Positions 7,236 to 16,301 of a DNA stretch of 64,000 nt are shown here, piece by piece. Numbering within the stretch: the stretch's first letter is position 1; the number at the start of each line of letters is the position of its first letter. Origin of the DNA: Bacillus thuringiensis (GTDB lineage: Bacteria > Bacillota > Bacilli > Bacillales > Bacillaceae_G); NCBI RefSeq assembly GCF_001182785.1, contig NZ_CP012099.1:1486501-1550500 (forward strand), read 5' to 3'. Made by a program: the position numbers and the translations under genes. The notes under the pieces are model-generated. The model saw only the letters and a program-made list of their open reading frames with translations, was not told where the DNA came from and ran no database searches.

Positions 7236-7539
7236 GTTTAAATAGAAATGTAAAGGATACGTGAATTGTGAGTCTCTTTCCTTGACAAATGAGCTGATTT
7301 GTAAGAAGTTAGTTAAAGAGGAATAAAACTGTCAGAATATATTCGCTATTATATTTCAAAACATACTTTTTTCAAGCTGGTTTTGCTGTATACTATTTAT
7401 ATAGGTTTAATATATTTTCTTGTGAATGATATTGAAAAAGAGTATGTGATGAGAAATTCTTAAACATGCAAATGAAAACTTTGTTTTCATTTCGTATATA
7501 CATAAAAATGCTTTGTCAATTCTGTAGGGAGGTATTTCC
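7236..7539 (+). other. AT-rich gap before rpsA, no gene seen
   Basis: About 300 bases with no convincing ORF. A TTGACA at 7282 has no good -10 at normal spacing, and a TATACT at 7389 has a poor -35 (CTTTTT-like). The rpsA promoter is probably here, but I cannot place it firmly. No hairpin of note. Confidence 0.4.
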
Positions 7540-8688
7540 ATGGTAGAGAAAATGAATGAAGAAGTTATGGATTCAAAAGAATTACAAGTTGGTGACGTTG
7601 TTACAGGTTCTGTAACGAAAGTTGAAGAGAAACAAGTGCTTGTAAATGTTGGATACAAAACAGATGGCGTAATTCCAATTAGTGAATTAGCTAACGTTCA
7701 TATTGAAAAAGCAAGCGATGTTGTAGAATTAGATCAAACACTAGAGTTGAAAATTATTAAATTAGAAGAAGATGATCTTGTCTTATCTAAACGTGCTGTT
7801 GATGCAGAAAAAGCATGGGTAGAATTACAAGAGAAATTTACTTCTGGTCATGTATTTGATGTTACTGTAAAAGATATCGTGAATGGCGGATTGGTTGTGG
7901 ACCTTGGTGTTCGCGGTTTTATCCCAGCTTCACTTGTAGAAGTACATTATGTAGAAGACTTTACTGACTATAAAGGTAAAACATTAGCGGTGAAAATTGT
8001 TGAATTAGACCGTGAAAAAAATCGTGTAATCCTTTCGCATAAAGCGGTAGTAGAATTAGAACTAGATTCTAAGAAAAAAGAAGCAATTTCTTCATTAAAA
8101 GAAGGGGACGTTGTTGAAGGAACAGTGCAACGATTAACTGACTTTGGTGCTTTCGTTAACGTTGGTGGCGTGGACGGTTTAGTTCACATTTCACAAATTT
8201 CACACGAACGTGTAGAGCAACCTTCTGAAGTATTAGAGCAAGGTCAAAAGGTTAAGGTAAAGGTGTTATCTGTTGATGCTGATACACAACGTATTTCTTT
8301 ATCAATTAAAGCAGCTCAACCAGGACCTTGGGAAAACGTTGCTGGTGAAATAAAAGCTGGAGATATTCGTGAGGGAGTAGTAAAACGCCTTGTTACATTT
8401 GGTGCATTCGTTGAGATTTTACCTGGCGTTGAAGGACTTGTACACGTATCGCAAATTGCAAATCGTCACGTGAAAAACCCGAGTGAAGTATTGGAAATGA
8501 GACAGGAAGTAAAAGTGAAAGTACTTGAAGTTCACGTAGCAGAGAAACGTATTTCTTTAAGTATAAAAGAAGTGCTTGAGGAAAATAATGTAATTGAAGA
8601 TTATAGTCAGTATGAGCCAAATGCTGATTCTGCTACTTTCCAATTAAGTGATATTATTGGTGAACAACTGAAAAAATTAAAGAAATAA
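7540..8688 (+). CDS. rpsA: Ribosomal protein S1 homologue (YpfD), four S1 repeats
   Basis: RNA-binding protein related to 30S ribosomal protein S1. The 382 residues contain four S1 (OB-fold) repeats, at about 16-86, 104-169, 190-258 and 275-344. Repeats three and four are the most typical ([20 protein letters not shown] and [20 protein letters not shown]). E. coli S1 has six repeats and about 557 residues; low-GC Gram-positive homologues are shorter, as here, and usually dispensable. A strong AGGGAGG site precedes ATG 7540. fni follows after 12 bases, so they probably share a transcript. Confidence 0.93.
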   Translation: MVEKMNEEVMDSKELQVGDVVTGSVTKVEEKQVLVNVGYKTDGVIPISELANVHIEKASDVVELDQTLELKIIKLEEDDLVLSKRAVDAEKAWVELQEKFTSGHVFDVTVKDIVNGGLVVDLGVRGFIPASLVEVHYVEDFTDYKGKTLAVKIVELDREKNRVILSHKAVVELELDSKKKEAISSLKEGDVVEGTVQRLTDFGAFVNVGGVDGLVHISQISHERVEQPSEVLEQGQKVKVKVLSVDADTQRISLSIKAAQPGPWENVAGEIKAGDIREGVVKRLVTFGAFVEILPGVEGLVHVSQIANRHVKNPSEVLEMRQEVKVKVLEVHVAEKRISLSIKEVLEENNVIEDYSQYEPNADSATFQLSDIIGEQLKKLKK

Positions 8689-8700
8689 TGAGGGGTACAA

Positions 8701-9750
8701 GTGGTAAGGGCAAAACGTAAATTAGATCATATTGAATACGCTCTTTCTACTGGTCAGTCTCGTACGCATGGCTTTCATGATATTGGTTTTGTGCATCAAA
8801 GCTTGCCAAATTCAAATTATGACACAATAACATGTGAAACAAAAATCGGCGAACTTTCACTAAGTTCGCCGATTTTTATCAATGCGATGACTGGTGGTGG
8901 AGGAGAGAAAACGTTACATATTAATGAGCAATTAGCATATGTAGCGAAACATCATAACCTTGCTATGGCTGTAGGTTCGCAAATGGCGGCGTTAAAAGAT
9001 GAAAGTGAGGCTGCTTCTTATAAGGTGATCAGAAAGGTAAACCCAAATGGTATTTTCTTTGCTAATTTAGGTAGTGAGGCAACTATCGAGCAGGCGGAGC
9101 GTGCCGTTGATATGATTGAAGCGAATGCATTGCAAATTCATTTAAATGTCATACAAGAGTTAACGATGCCAGAAGGAGACCGTGACTTTACTGGTGTACT
9201 TCAGCGAATCGAGAAAATTGTTTTAAATAGTAAAGTTCCTGTCATTGTAAAAGAAGTTGGATTTGGGATGAGTAAGGAAACGGTACAACAGTTAGCAAAA
9301 GTAGGTGTAGCAGCAATTGATATTGGTGGACAAGGTGGTACGAATTTTGCTGCTGTTGAAAATGAAAGAAGACAGCGAATGCTTTCTTATTTTAATAACT
9401 GGGGCATACAAACAGCAACCTCGATTATTGAAGCAACCTCTACAAATAATAACCTCTCTTTTATTGCATCTGGGGGTATACAAACAGCGCTTGACGTAGC
9501 GAAAGCAATCGCATTAGGGGCGAATACAACTGCATTTGCTGGTTACTTTTTACGTATTTTAATGGAAGATGGTATCGAGAAATTAGTGGATGAAATTGAG
9601 TTTCTGCATACAGATTTGAAATTTATTATGGCAGCTCTCGGTGCGAAGACGATAGAAGAGTTGCAATCTGTACCTCTTGTTGTAAAAGGTGAAACATATC
9701 ATTGGTTAATGCAGCGTGGTATTGATACTGCGCATTATAGTAGGAGATAA
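8701..9750 (+). CDS. fni: Type 2 isopentenyl-diphosphate delta-isomerase
   Basis: FMN- and NADPH-dependent interconversion of isopentenyl and dimethylallyl diphosphate, supplying isoprenoids such as the heptaprenyl chain made by hepS/hepT downstream. The 349-residue protein has family segments [22 protein letters not shown] near 60, [10 protein letters not shown] near 92, [15 protein letters not shown] near 205, and [18 protein letters not shown] near 258. The start is GTG 8701 with GAGGGG upstream; no closer in-frame ATG fits. It lies just behind rpsA. Confidence 0.94.
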   Translation: MVRAKRKLDHIEYALSTGQSRTHGFHDIGFVHQSLPNSNYDTITCETKIGELSLSSPIFINAMTGGGGEKTLHINEQLAYVAKHHNLAMAVGSQMAALKDESEAASYKVIRKVNPNGIFFANLGSEATIEQAERAVDMIEANALQIHLNVIQELTMPEGDRDFTGVLQRIEKIVLNSKVPVIVKEVGFGMSKETVQQLAKVGVAAIDIGGQGGTNFAAVENERRQRMLSYFNNWGIQTATSIIEATSTNNNLSFIASGGIQTALDVAKAIALGANTTAFAGYFLRILMEDGIEKLVDEIEFLHTDLKFIMAALGAKTIEELQSVPLVVKGETYHWLMQRGIDTAHYSRR

Positions 9751-9751
9751 A

Positions 9752-9777
9752 AAATCAACCGTTCGGTTGATTTTTTT
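9752..9777 (+). terminator. Intrinsic terminator of fni
   Basis: AAATCAACCG/CGGTTGATTT, a 10-bp perfect stem with a 2-base TT loop, then TTTTGTTTT. Confidence 0.9.
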
Positions 9778-9992
9778 GTTTTGTTTTCTTTCTCGTAATA
9801 AAAAATGGAATTGGTATTTTATAAAAGTTGTAATTGAAAAAAAGGTTAAAAAATGAAGATGATTAGTTACTAGATTTTTGGAGAAGGCTTGATTTTCTAA
9901 GGGAAATAGGTGGAGGTAAAAAGAAGTGATAGGAGGATATAGTATACAAAATATTATTTCAATATAAATAAAAAACATTAAAATGATTATGT

Positions 9993-10029
9993 AAAAGACG
10001 GTTTCGTACAATATTGAAACCGTCTTTTT
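9993..10029. terminator. Terminator of ypzI (minus strand)
   Basis: AAAAGACGGTTTC and GAAACCGTCTTTT form a 13-bp stem with T-runs on both strands. It lies 8 bases beyond the ypzI stop. The 215 bases between here and the fni terminator show nothing else. Confidence 0.85.
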
Positions 10030-10036
10030 GTATTCA

Positions 10037-10171
10037 TTAGTGCTGGTTTTGTTTTCGAGCTTGCTCTGGTGTATCAAGTCCAGTTGCACCTGGATATTGT
10101 AGTGATTGATTACGATCAGATTCAACGCGGCGTGATTCTCGCAGTTTTCGTTCTTGGCGATCTTTACCCAT
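10037..10171 (-). CDS. ypzI: YpzI-like small protein
   Basis: A 44-residue hydrophilic protein with a very strong AAGGAGGTG ribosome binding site on the minus strand 9 bases before ATG 10171. The sequence MGKDRQERKLRESRRVESDR, with a later GATGLDTPEQAR, fits the conserved YpzI family, and the location between the S1/fni genes and yphA agrees with B. subtilis. A longer frame from 10363 lacks a ribosome binding site and is rejected. Function unknown; the size and composition suit a small sporulation-phase protein, but nothing here proves it. Confidence 0.75.
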   Translation of the reverse strand: MGKDRQERKLRESRRVESDRNQSLQYPGATGLDTPEQARKQNQH

Positions 10172-10288
10172 AATGAATAACACCTCCTTGTTAAAAGTGT
10201 TGCTGTTATAAGAAAAAACTATGCGTAAATAAAGTGGATTAACTTTCATAAAAAGTTCCCATAATGGAAAACATAGGAGGTGAAGTTG

Positions 10289-10900
10289 ATGGATGGAAGT
10301 ACTTTTTATTTTATAGCTTGGATAGGGTGGATTGTCGTAACCTTTTTTATGAAAAAGGACCATATTCGGTGGAAGTTAGGCGCTTGTATACTGATTTTTA
10401 TAATTTGCTCTCCGTTACATGTAACGATTGCCTCATTCATGGTATCAGTAAATGCTCTTTTACTTTGTATTATTTCTTTTATAGGAATCACGCTATATTC
10501 TGTTTGGAAAAAATTATATAGCTTACTTTCGGCGCTTATTATTGCAATGTTATATACAAGTTTTCATCTGTTAGAGATATATGATCCGATTTGGATTGTG
10601 GTGGATAGAGTTTTTCTGCTAAGTAGTGCTCTTGTGTATGCATCGGTGTTATTGCATGGGGATCGCATACTACGATTATGTTCCCTATATGTAGGGATGT
10701 TACAAGGAGAGTTGCTAGTGACATTTATTTTTCGGAAATTGAATTTTCCATATGATTACGGTAGTTTAGCATTTTTTGATATCGTCGCCGTTTCTACATT
10801 ATTCATGGCAGTATTGTTTTGGATTGCAAAAGCATCAGTATACATGGAACAGTTTAAGAGAAAAACACGTAAAAGAAAGGCGAGGGTAATACATGACTGA
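10289..10900 (+). CDS. yphA: YphA-like multi-pass membrane protein
   Basis: A 203-residue protein with about six hydrophobic helices and a basic C-terminal tail (RKTRKRKARV). ATG 10289 is preferred to GTG 10280 because AGGAGG overlaps the GTG and lies 8 bases before the ATG. Function unknown. It overlaps the next gene by 8 bases, and with the YIEGIA-domain gene and the small gene at 11783 forms an operon-like group as in other Bacillus genomes, where this group is conserved among spore formers. Transcribed away from ypzI. Confidence 0.8.
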   Translation: MDGSTFYFIAWIGWIVVTFFMKKDHIRWKLGACILIFIICSPLHVTIASFMVSVNALLLCIISFIGITLYSVWKKLYSLLSALIIAMLYTSFHLLEIYDPIWIVVDRVFLLSSALVYASVLLHGDRILRLCSLYVGMLQGELLVTFIFRKLNFPYDYGSLAFFDIVAVSTLFMAVLFWIAKASVYMEQFKRKTRKRKARVIHD

Positions 10901-11786
10901 ATATACACCAGCCATTTTATGCGGCGTAATAGCGGGGACAGTTACAAGGGTGTTAATGCTTCGGACGGATACGCGGCAATATCCGACGAGGCTGCATGGG
11001 AAAATTATTCATATTGCAATGGGGTTAATTGCAGCAGCTTTAGGAGCGATTGCAATCCCGTCTATTTTGAAAAAAGATTTTTCTGCCATTACATTTCTTA
11101 CATTAGCAGCAACGCAATTTCGTGATGTACGTAATATGGAAAGAAATACGCTTCAACAATTAGATGGATATGAGCTCGTACCGCGTGGAAATACATATAT
11201 TGAAGGAATTGCATTAGTTTTTGAAAGTCGCAACTATTTGGCGATGTTAACGTCGTTTGCAACGACGTTTGCGTATATAGGGTTCCGTTCATGGATTGCT
11301 GGAGTAATGATGGCTATAATCGCATTTTTTATTGCGAAAAAATTAATGTCTGGAAAAAGGCTACATGATCTTGTTGAAATTGAGCACGTTCCGCTTCGTT
11401 TTGAAGGGGCAGGACTGTATATTGATAATATTTATATTATGAATATTGGATTGCCGGCGAGGCAAGAAGAGATTATGAAATATGGCATGGGGTTTATTTT
11501 AAAACCGAAATCAATTGATGCGATGGTGACAATCTCAAATTTAGGGCAACGACAAGCTGTTTTACACGATGTTTCGGTGGCGTTAGGGATTTATAGAGAT
11601 TCTGGTACGCCAGCGCTTGTACCGTTAGCAAAGCGTGATTTAGAGGATGGCAGGGTTGGAATTTTTGTCTTACCGCAAGATCAAGATGCAGAGAAAGCGA
11701 TAAGTGTCATAGGAAATGTACCAACGTTAGAAAGTGCTGTCCATATGTCATCGGAAGCCCCGAAAGGAAGGGGAGATAAGAGATGA
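10893..11786 (+). CDS. yphB: YIEGIA-domain membrane protein (YphB type)
   Basis: A 297-residue protein whose family signature YIEGIA is present verbatim near residue 102 (GNTYIEGIALVFES). N-terminal segments (TPAILCGVIAGTVTRVLML, GKIIHIAMGLIAAALGAIAI) and a region near 115-150 are hydrophobic; the C-terminal ~140 residues are soluble. YIEGIA proteins are restricted to spore-forming Firmicutes, and a role in spore envelope assembly is likely from that distribution. The start ATG 10893 overlaps yphA, and the stop overlaps the next start (ATGA). Confidence 0.82.
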   Translation: MTEYTPAILCGVIAGTVTRVLMLRTDTRQYPTRLHGKIIHIAMGLIAAALGAIAIPSILKKDFSAITFLTLAATQFRDVRNMERNTLQQLDGYELVPRGNTYIEGIALVFESRNYLAMLTSFATTFAYIGFRSWIAGVMMAIIAFFIAKKLMSGKRLHDLVEIEHVPLRFEGAGLYIDNIYIMNIGLPARQEEIMKYGMGFILKPKSIDAMVTISNLGQRQAVLHDVSVALGIYRDSGTPALVPLAKRDLEDGRVGIFVLPQDQDAEKAISVIGNVPTLESAVHMSSEAPKGRGDKR

Positions 11787-11968
11787 TGTTAGAAAGTGTT
11801 ATCCTGGCAGTTATTACAACAGCGCCAGAAAAATTTGCAGGTGGTGCTCCTTTATTTGTTTGTGAGTCGACGGAGGAACTAGAATTTGTTGCAAATAATT
11901 TAGAAGCAATTTTAGATGGTATTGCGCATCGCTTACAAGAGAATGTATATATTATTGTGAAACATTAG
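11783..11968 (+). CDS. Small partner ('capping complex subunit') of the YIEGIA protein
   Basis: A 61-residue protein, ESVILAVITTAPEKFAGGAP near the start, translationally coupled to the YIEGIA gene by a 4-base ATGA overlap, with GGGGAG upstream. Small proteins of this type always sit beside YIEGIA genes and are annotated as their capping complex subunit; the call rests on this pairing and on resemblance from memory. ATG 11786 is an equally possible start. Biochemical role unknown. A promoter for der begins inside its last codons. Confidence 0.65.
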   Translation: MMLESVILAVITTAPEKFAGGAPLFVCESTEELEFVANNLEAILDGIAHRLQENVYIIVKH

Positions 11969-11984
11969 GAACGTGTGTTATAAT
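11955..11984 (+). promoter_or_regulatory. Candidate promoter of der
   Basis: TTGTGA (11955-11960), 18-base spacer, TATAAT (11979-11984). It starts inside the end of the preceding small gene, and a hairpin at 12025 lies between it and der. Confidence 0.45.
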
Positions 11985-12024
11985 GTGAGGTGTTTTGATA
12001 CGTTGAGAAATATTCTGGAATGCA

Positions 12025-12054
12025 AATCCCTTCTTGCACAAAGAAGGGTTTTTT
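12025..12054 (+). terminator. Terminator or attenuator hairpin before der
   Basis: AATCCCTTCTT and AAGAAGGGTT form a stem with a GCACA-type loop, followed by six T residues. It ends the yphA group. If the TATAAT at 11979 is used, it would also act as a short leader attenuator for der. Confidence 0.75.
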
Positions 12055-12092
12055 ACATAATAAACAGAAGCAAGTTGAAAGGATGAAAGTAT

Positions 12093-13403
12093 ATGCCGAA
12101 ACCAGTAATAGCAATAGTAGGCCGCCCGAACGTAGGAAAATCTACTATTTTCAATAGAATAGTTGGAGAAAGAGTTTCAATCGTAGAAGATATACCAGGT
12201 ATAACTCGAGACCGTATTTATAGTGCGGGAGAATGGTTAAATCATGAGTTTAACATTATTGATACAGGTGGAATTGATATTGGAGACGAGCCGTTCTTGA
12301 CACAAATTCGTCAACAGGCGGAAGTTGCGATTGATGAAGCAGATGTTATCATTTTTATGACGAATGGTCGCGATGGTGTAACTGCAGCGGATGAAGAAGT
12401 TGCTAAAATTTTGTATCGTTCTAAAAAACCAATTGTACTTGCGGTAAATAAGGTTGATAATCCAGAAATGCGTAGTGATATTTATGATTTTTATTCATTA
12501 GGATTTGGCGAGCCATTCCCGATTTCAGGTACACACGGTTTAGGACTTGGTGATTTGTTAGATGAAGCTGCAAATCATTTTCCAAAGATTGAAGAAGAAG
12601 CGTATGACGATGAAACAATCCGTTTCTCTTTAATTGGACGTCCAAACGTAGGGAAATCATCGCTTGTAAATGCACTTCTTGGTCAAGAACGTGTAATTGT
12701 AAGTAATATCGCAGGAACGACGCGTGATGCTGTCGATACACCATATAGTAAAGATGATCAAGATTATGTAATCATCGATACAGCTGGTATGCGTAAAAAA
12801 GGAAAAGTATATGAAAGTACAGAAAAGTATAGTGTACTTCGTGCACTTAGAGCGATTGAACGTTCTGACGTTGTTTTAGTTGTTTTAGACGGAGAAGAAG
12901 GAATTATTGAGCAAGATAAAAAAATCGCTGGATATGCTCATGATTCAGGACGAGCTGTTATTATCGTTGTAAACAAATGGGATGCAGTGAAAAAAGATGA
13001 AAAAACAATGAAGGCATTTGAAGAAAACATTCGTGCTCATTTCCAATTCTTGGATTATGCACCGATTGTATTCTTATCTGCAAAAACGAAAAAACGTACA
13101 CAAACGTTATTACCGGTTATCAATGAGGTAAATGAAAGCCATAGTATCCGTGTACAAACAAACGTATTAAACGATGTAATTATGGATGCGGTAGCGATGA
13201 ATCCAACACCGACTCATAATGGTAGCCGTCTGAAAATCTTCTATGCGACACAGGTTGCGGTAAAACCACCGACATTTGTTGTGTTTGTAAACGATACAGA
13301 ATTAATGCACTTTTCATATGAGCGCTTCTTAAAGAATCGTTTACGTGAAGCGTTCGGTTTTGTAGGAACGCCGATTCACATTATTGCTCGAGCAAGAGAC
13401 TAA
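12093..13403 (+). CDS. der: Ribosome assembly GTPase Der (EngA)
   Basis: Double-domain GTPase needed for 50S subunit maturation. The 436-residue protein has two G domains: G1 motifs GRPNVGKST at 9-17 and GRPNVGKSS near 183-191, each with a DTGG/DTAG G3 motif and NKVD / NKWD G4 motifs. A KH-like C-terminal domain covers about 350-436. Length is standard. ATG 12093 follows a GAAAGGATGA site. gpsA follows after 18 bases, a pairing also seen in B. subtilis, so the two are probably co-transcribed. Confidence 0.97.
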   Translation: MPKPVIAIVGRPNVGKSTIFNRIVGERVSIVEDIPGITRDRIYSAGEWLNHEFNIIDTGGIDIGDEPFLTQIRQQAEVAIDEADVIIFMTNGRDGVTAADEEVAKILYRSKKPIVLAVNKVDNPEMRSDIYDFYSLGFGEPFPISGTHGLGLGDLLDEAANHFPKIEEEAYDDETIRFSLIGRPNVGKSSLVNALLGQERVIVSNIAGTTRDAVDTPYSKDDQDYVIIDTAGMRKKGKVYESTEKYSVLRALRAIERSDVVLVVLDGEEGIIEQDKKIAGYAHDSGRAVIIVVNKWDAVKKDEKTMKAFEENIRAHFQFLDYAPIVFLSAKTKKRTQTLLPVINEVNESHSIRVQTNVLNDVIMDAVAMNPTPTHNGSRLKIFYATQVAVKPPTFVVFVNDTELMHFSYERFLKNRLREAFGFVGTPIHIIARARD

Positions 13404-13421
13404 TGGAGAGGATGTGATTTT

Positions 13422-14444
13422 ATGACAAAAATCACAGTAGTAGGAGCAGGTAGCTGGGGAACAGCGTTAGCGATGGTATTAGCTGACAATGGACATGATG
13501 TACGTATTTGGGGAAATCGCCCAGAACTTATGGATGAAATGAATACGAAACATGAGAATAGTCGATATCTCCCAGGCATTACATTGCCAAGCATAATCGT
13601 AGCCTACTCTTCTTTAGAAGAAGCATTAGTAGATGTAGATACAGTACTGCTAGTAGTACCGACGAAAGCGTACAGAGATGTATTACAAGAGATGAAAGAA
13701 ATTGTTACAGAACCGATTACTTGGATTCATGCGAGTAAAGGGATTGAACCTGGTACGTCAAAACGTATTTCGGAAGTGATCGAGGAAGAAATTCCAGAGA
13801 ACTTAATTAAAGATGTTGTTGTACTGTCTGGACCGAGTCATGCTGAAGAAGTTGGTTTACGACAAGCGACAACAGTTACGTCTGCAGCAAAGCGTATGGA
13901 AGCGGCTGAGGAAGTACAAGATTTATTTATGAATAGTTATTTCCGTGTATACACAAATCCAGATATCGTTGGAGTTGAACTTGGTGGTGCGCTAAAAAAT
14001 ATTATCGCATTAGCTGCTGGTATAACTGATGGTCTTGGATTAGGTGATAATGCAAAGGCGGCATTGATGACACGTGGTTTAACAGAGATTGCTCGTTTAG
14101 GAAGAAAAATGGGCGGAAATCCGTTAACGTTTGCTGGTCTAACTGGTATGGGAGACTTAATTGTAACTTGTACAAGTGTTCATAGCCGAAATTGGCGCGC
14201 TGGAAATATGCTTGGAAAAGGACACTCTCTAGAAGAAGTGTTAGAAAGCATGGGTATGGTTGTAGAAGGTGTAAGAACAACGAAAGCTGCTCATGAATTG
14301 GCAGAGAAAATGGAAGTTGAAATGCCGATTACAGCTGCTTTATATGACGTGCTGTTCAATGGGAATAACGTAAAAGATGCGGTAGGTTCATTGATGGGAC
14401 GTGTTCGAAAACATGAAGTAGAAGCTATACCTGATTTACTGTAA
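13422..14444 (+). CDS. gpsA: Glycerol-3-phosphate dehydrogenase [NAD(P)+]
   Basis: Reduces dihydroxyacetone phosphate to sn-glycerol 3-phosphate, the backbone for membrane phospholipids. The 340-residue protein starts TKITVVGAGSWGTALAMVL with the GxGxxG NAD site at 8-13. It has LSGPSHAEEV near 140 and the catalytic lysine in ELGGALKNIIALAAG near 190. GGAGAGG lies before ATG 13422. It follows der closely and ends at a strong terminator. Confidence 0.96.
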   Translation: MTKITVVGAGSWGTALAMVLADNGHDVRIWGNRPELMDEMNTKHENSRYLPGITLPSIIVAYSSLEEALVDVDTVLLVVPTKAYRDVLQEMKEIVTEPITWIHASKGIEPGTSKRISEVIEEEIPENLIKDVVVLSGPSHAEEVGLRQATTVTSAAKRMEAAEEVQDLFMNSYFRVYTNPDIVGVELGGALKNIIALAAGITDGLGLGDNAKAALMTRGLTEIARLGRKMGGNPLTFAGLTGMGDLIVTCTSVHSRNWRAGNMLGKGHSLEEVLESMGMVVEGVRTTKAAHELAEKMEVEMPITAALYDVLFNGNNVKDAVGSLMGRVRKHEVEAIPDLL

Positions 14445-14446
14445 AG

Positions 14447-14486
14447 AAAAGCGACAGAAGTACATTTGTACTTCTGTCGCTTTTTT
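14447..14486 (+). terminator. Intrinsic terminator of der-gpsA
   Basis: AAAAGCGACAGAAGTACA pairs with TGTACTTCTGTCGCTTTT, one of the longest stems in the window, followed by a T-run. Confidence 0.95.
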
Positions 14487-14559
14487 ATTTTATGGGTCTT
14501 TTCACCATTTTTTTATTTTTGCATAGGATGAAGAGTAACTTGAGGAGAGGGTGAAAAGA

Positions 14560-14811
14560 ATGGATAATAACATTTTTAATAATATTGAGAAGGAAGCGAA
14601 AGTAAATAAAGAGGATATTTTTAAATTAGCATCATCCGTGCAAAATGCGAATTTACGTGATGAAACTGTACTTCGTCAATTGATTCATCAAGTGGCTCTT
14701 ATGGCGGGACGTGAAGTGCCGAAAGAGCAAGAGGATCAAATTGTAAAAGCGATTATTAATAATAATATGCCAGCAGATTTTGGCTCGTTAAGCAAAATGT
14801 TTAAAAAATAA
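14560..14811 (+). CDS. yphE: YphE, SpoVIF-domain protein
   Basis: An 83-residue acidic soluble protein (MDNNIFNNIEKEAKVNKEDI), resembling stage VI sporulation protein F-type proteins, which share the KEDIFKLASSVQ and LRQLIHQVA segments. Position directly after gpsA and before yphF and spoIVA matches yphE of B. subtilis. The start ATG 14560 is preferred because GGAGAGG abuts a GTG at 14551 and sits at a normal distance from the ATG. A spore-related role is likely but not shown. It has its own terminator at 14895. Confidence 0.75.
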   Translation: MDNNIFNNIEKEAKVNKEDIFKLASSVQNANLRDETVLRQLIHQVALMAGREVPKEQEDQIVKAIINNNMPADFGSLSKMFKK

Positions 14812-14894
14812 ATTATGAGAAACAAAGAGTTTGTAGATTGCATATGATAGCCATGAAAGAATGGGAATAGAGCTGTTTTTGGGCATATTTGGTC

Positions 14895-14931
14895 AACCGA
14901 AGCGAGAGATACATTCGCTTCGGTTTTATTT
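14895..14931 (+). terminator. Intrinsic terminator after yphE
   Basis: AACCGAAGCGA pairs with TCGCTTCGGTT, followed by TTATTTTTAT. Confidence 0.85.
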
Positions 14932-15078
14932 TTATCTAGATTGGTGAAAAATACTGAAAAACCTATTGATTAAAGTTACATATTCGCAATTTGTAGTAAA
15001 ATGTTCTTTTTGTATTTGTTTAAAGATTTTAATTTGTTAAAATAGTATAAAAATAGATTAATAAAAAGGGGTGTGTAT

Positions 15079-15282
15079 ATGTCAGAAGGGCTTATGAAAA
15101 TGTGGTTGGCTTTAGGAGCAATTGGATTTATGTTTTTTGCAGTAAGTTTCATTTTATTAAGTAGACATAAAATAAAGAATAAATTTTTGAAAGGGATTAC
15201 AGCATTAGTAGCGTACACCCTTATGATTGTGTCAGGAATTGTTATTTTTCTTGTTGTATTTAGTGGACCTGTACAGCAGTAA
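15079..15282 (+). CDS. DUF2768-like small membrane protein
   Basis: A 67-residue protein with two hydrophobic helices (about 6-27 and 42-63) joined by a basic loop (LSRHKIKNKFLKG), the layout of the DUF2768 family found next to yphF and spoIVA in Bacillus. ATG 15079 is favoured over GTG 15073 by the AAGGGG ribosome binding site at normal spacing. Function unknown; context suggests sporulation. Confidence 0.65.
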   Translation: MSEGLMKMWLALGAIGFMFFAVSFILLSRHKIKNKFLKGITALVAYTLMIVSGIVIFLVVFSGPVQQ

Positions 15283-15345
15283 TTGGAATGGTCTCGAAAA
15301 TACTACATACGAGCAAGTTATATTAGTATGAAAAGGTGATTGCTA

Positions 15346-16059
15346 GTGAAAAAAGTCCATATTATTTTAATATTTTGTTGTATGAGCCTTTTAACGGGGT
15401 GTCTGTATCCGAAAGAAAATATGAAACAAAATGCGGTTCCTTATGAAGATCAGCTACAGGTTGTTCAAAAAGCTGTTGTGACATTTAAGGAGCAAAATGA
15501 TGGGATATTGCCAATTAAGACGAGGGATATGAGTACACCTATTTATCAAAAGTATCCAATTGATTTTCAACAGATTGCTCCGCGCTACATACAAGAAGCA
15601 CCGGGGAATGCGTATGAAAGTGGAGGGATATATCAATACGTATTAATAGACGTTGAAACAAATCCAACAGTAAAATTAATTGATGTTAGGATGGCTGAAC
15701 AAGTTCAGGAACTATCTTTAAAGCTTAGGATGTATCGTGATGAACATCAATATCCACCTTTTAAAAAAGTAATTTCAGATGGTGTATATGAACTGGATTT
15801 CAAAAAACTAGGATATAAAGATGTGCCACAAGTGACAAGCCCATATTCTGGTAAGGGACTTCCTTTTGTAATTAATGAAAAAGGAGAAGTTTTTGTTGAT
15901 TATAGAATCGACTTATATGATGCTTTGAAAAAAAATGAAGGGCAGTTTACGGAGGGAGAAGATATTCGGAATATACTTTTGAAAGCTTCCCCGTTTGTAC
16001 CAGCTTATTCCTTACCGTACACAGTAAAGGACGGAGAACCAATTTTTTTAAAATCATAA
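15346..16059 (+). CDS. yphF: YphF-like lipoprotein
   Basis: A 237-residue predicted lipoprotein. A short basic start, hydrophobic helix and lipobox LLTG-C place the modified cysteine near residue 19 (ILIFCCMSLLTGCLYP). Two similar-looking regions with VQKAVVTFKEQNDGILPI and VQELSLKLRMYRDEHQYPPF suggest an internal duplication. The start GTG 15346 is chosen because AGGTGA lies 6 bases upstream; TTG 15340 overlaps that site. In B. subtilis yphF precedes spoIVA, as here. Function unknown. Confidence 0.78.
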   Translation: MKKVHIILIFCCMSLLTGCLYPKENMKQNAVPYEDQLQVVQKAVVTFKEQNDGILPIKTRDMSTPIYQKYPIDFQQIAPRYIQEAPGNAYESGGIYQYVLIDVETNPTVKLIDVRMAEQVQELSLKLRMYRDEHQYPPFKKVISDGVYELDFKKLGYKDVPQVTSPYSGKGLPFVINEKGEVFVDYRIDLYDALKKNEGQFTEGEDIRNILLKASPFVPAYSLPYTVKDGEPIFLKS

Positions 16060-16065
16060 GTCATG

Positions 16066-16107
16066 AACCTTTCTTTTAGTGAATAAGTTCTAGAAGAAAG
16101 GTTTTTT
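16066..16107 (+). terminator. Intrinsic terminator of yphF
   Basis: AACCTTTCTTTTAG pairs with CTAGAAGAAAGGTT, including a G-U pair, followed by TTTTTT. Confidence 0.85.
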
Positions 16108-16150
16108 ATGTTATACAACTTACGATGCAAACAAAAGATATTTTTTAATA

Positions 16151-16180
16151 GTCATATGAAATTGGACAAAATTATATGAT
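16151..16180 (+). promoter_or_regulatory. Candidate sigma-E promoter of spoIVA
   Basis: GTCATATG (7 of 8 to the sigma-E -35 GTCATATT), a 14-base spacer and TATATGAT (5 of 8 to CATACAAT). spoIVA is a mother-cell sigma-E gene in B. subtilis, so a site of this type is expected upstream. It lies about 120 bases before the start codon. Confidence 0.45.
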
Positions 16181-16301
16181 ATATTGTCCGAACTTCTAGA
16201 ATACCATTATATTATATCAGATATTATAGGCAACGTTAGAGAAGGTATTAGTTGACTATAAACGCGGAATTATTCCCAAAAATTTTGAGGGAGGGAATCA
16301 C

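Noticed and set aside
9706..10125. Minus-strand ORF of 139 residues
   Set aside because: Runs through two terminators and overlaps ypzI and the end of fni; no ribosome site.
10172..10363. N-terminal extension of ypzI to 108 residues
   Set aside because: The 44-residue form has a perfect ribosome site and family length; the extension has neither.
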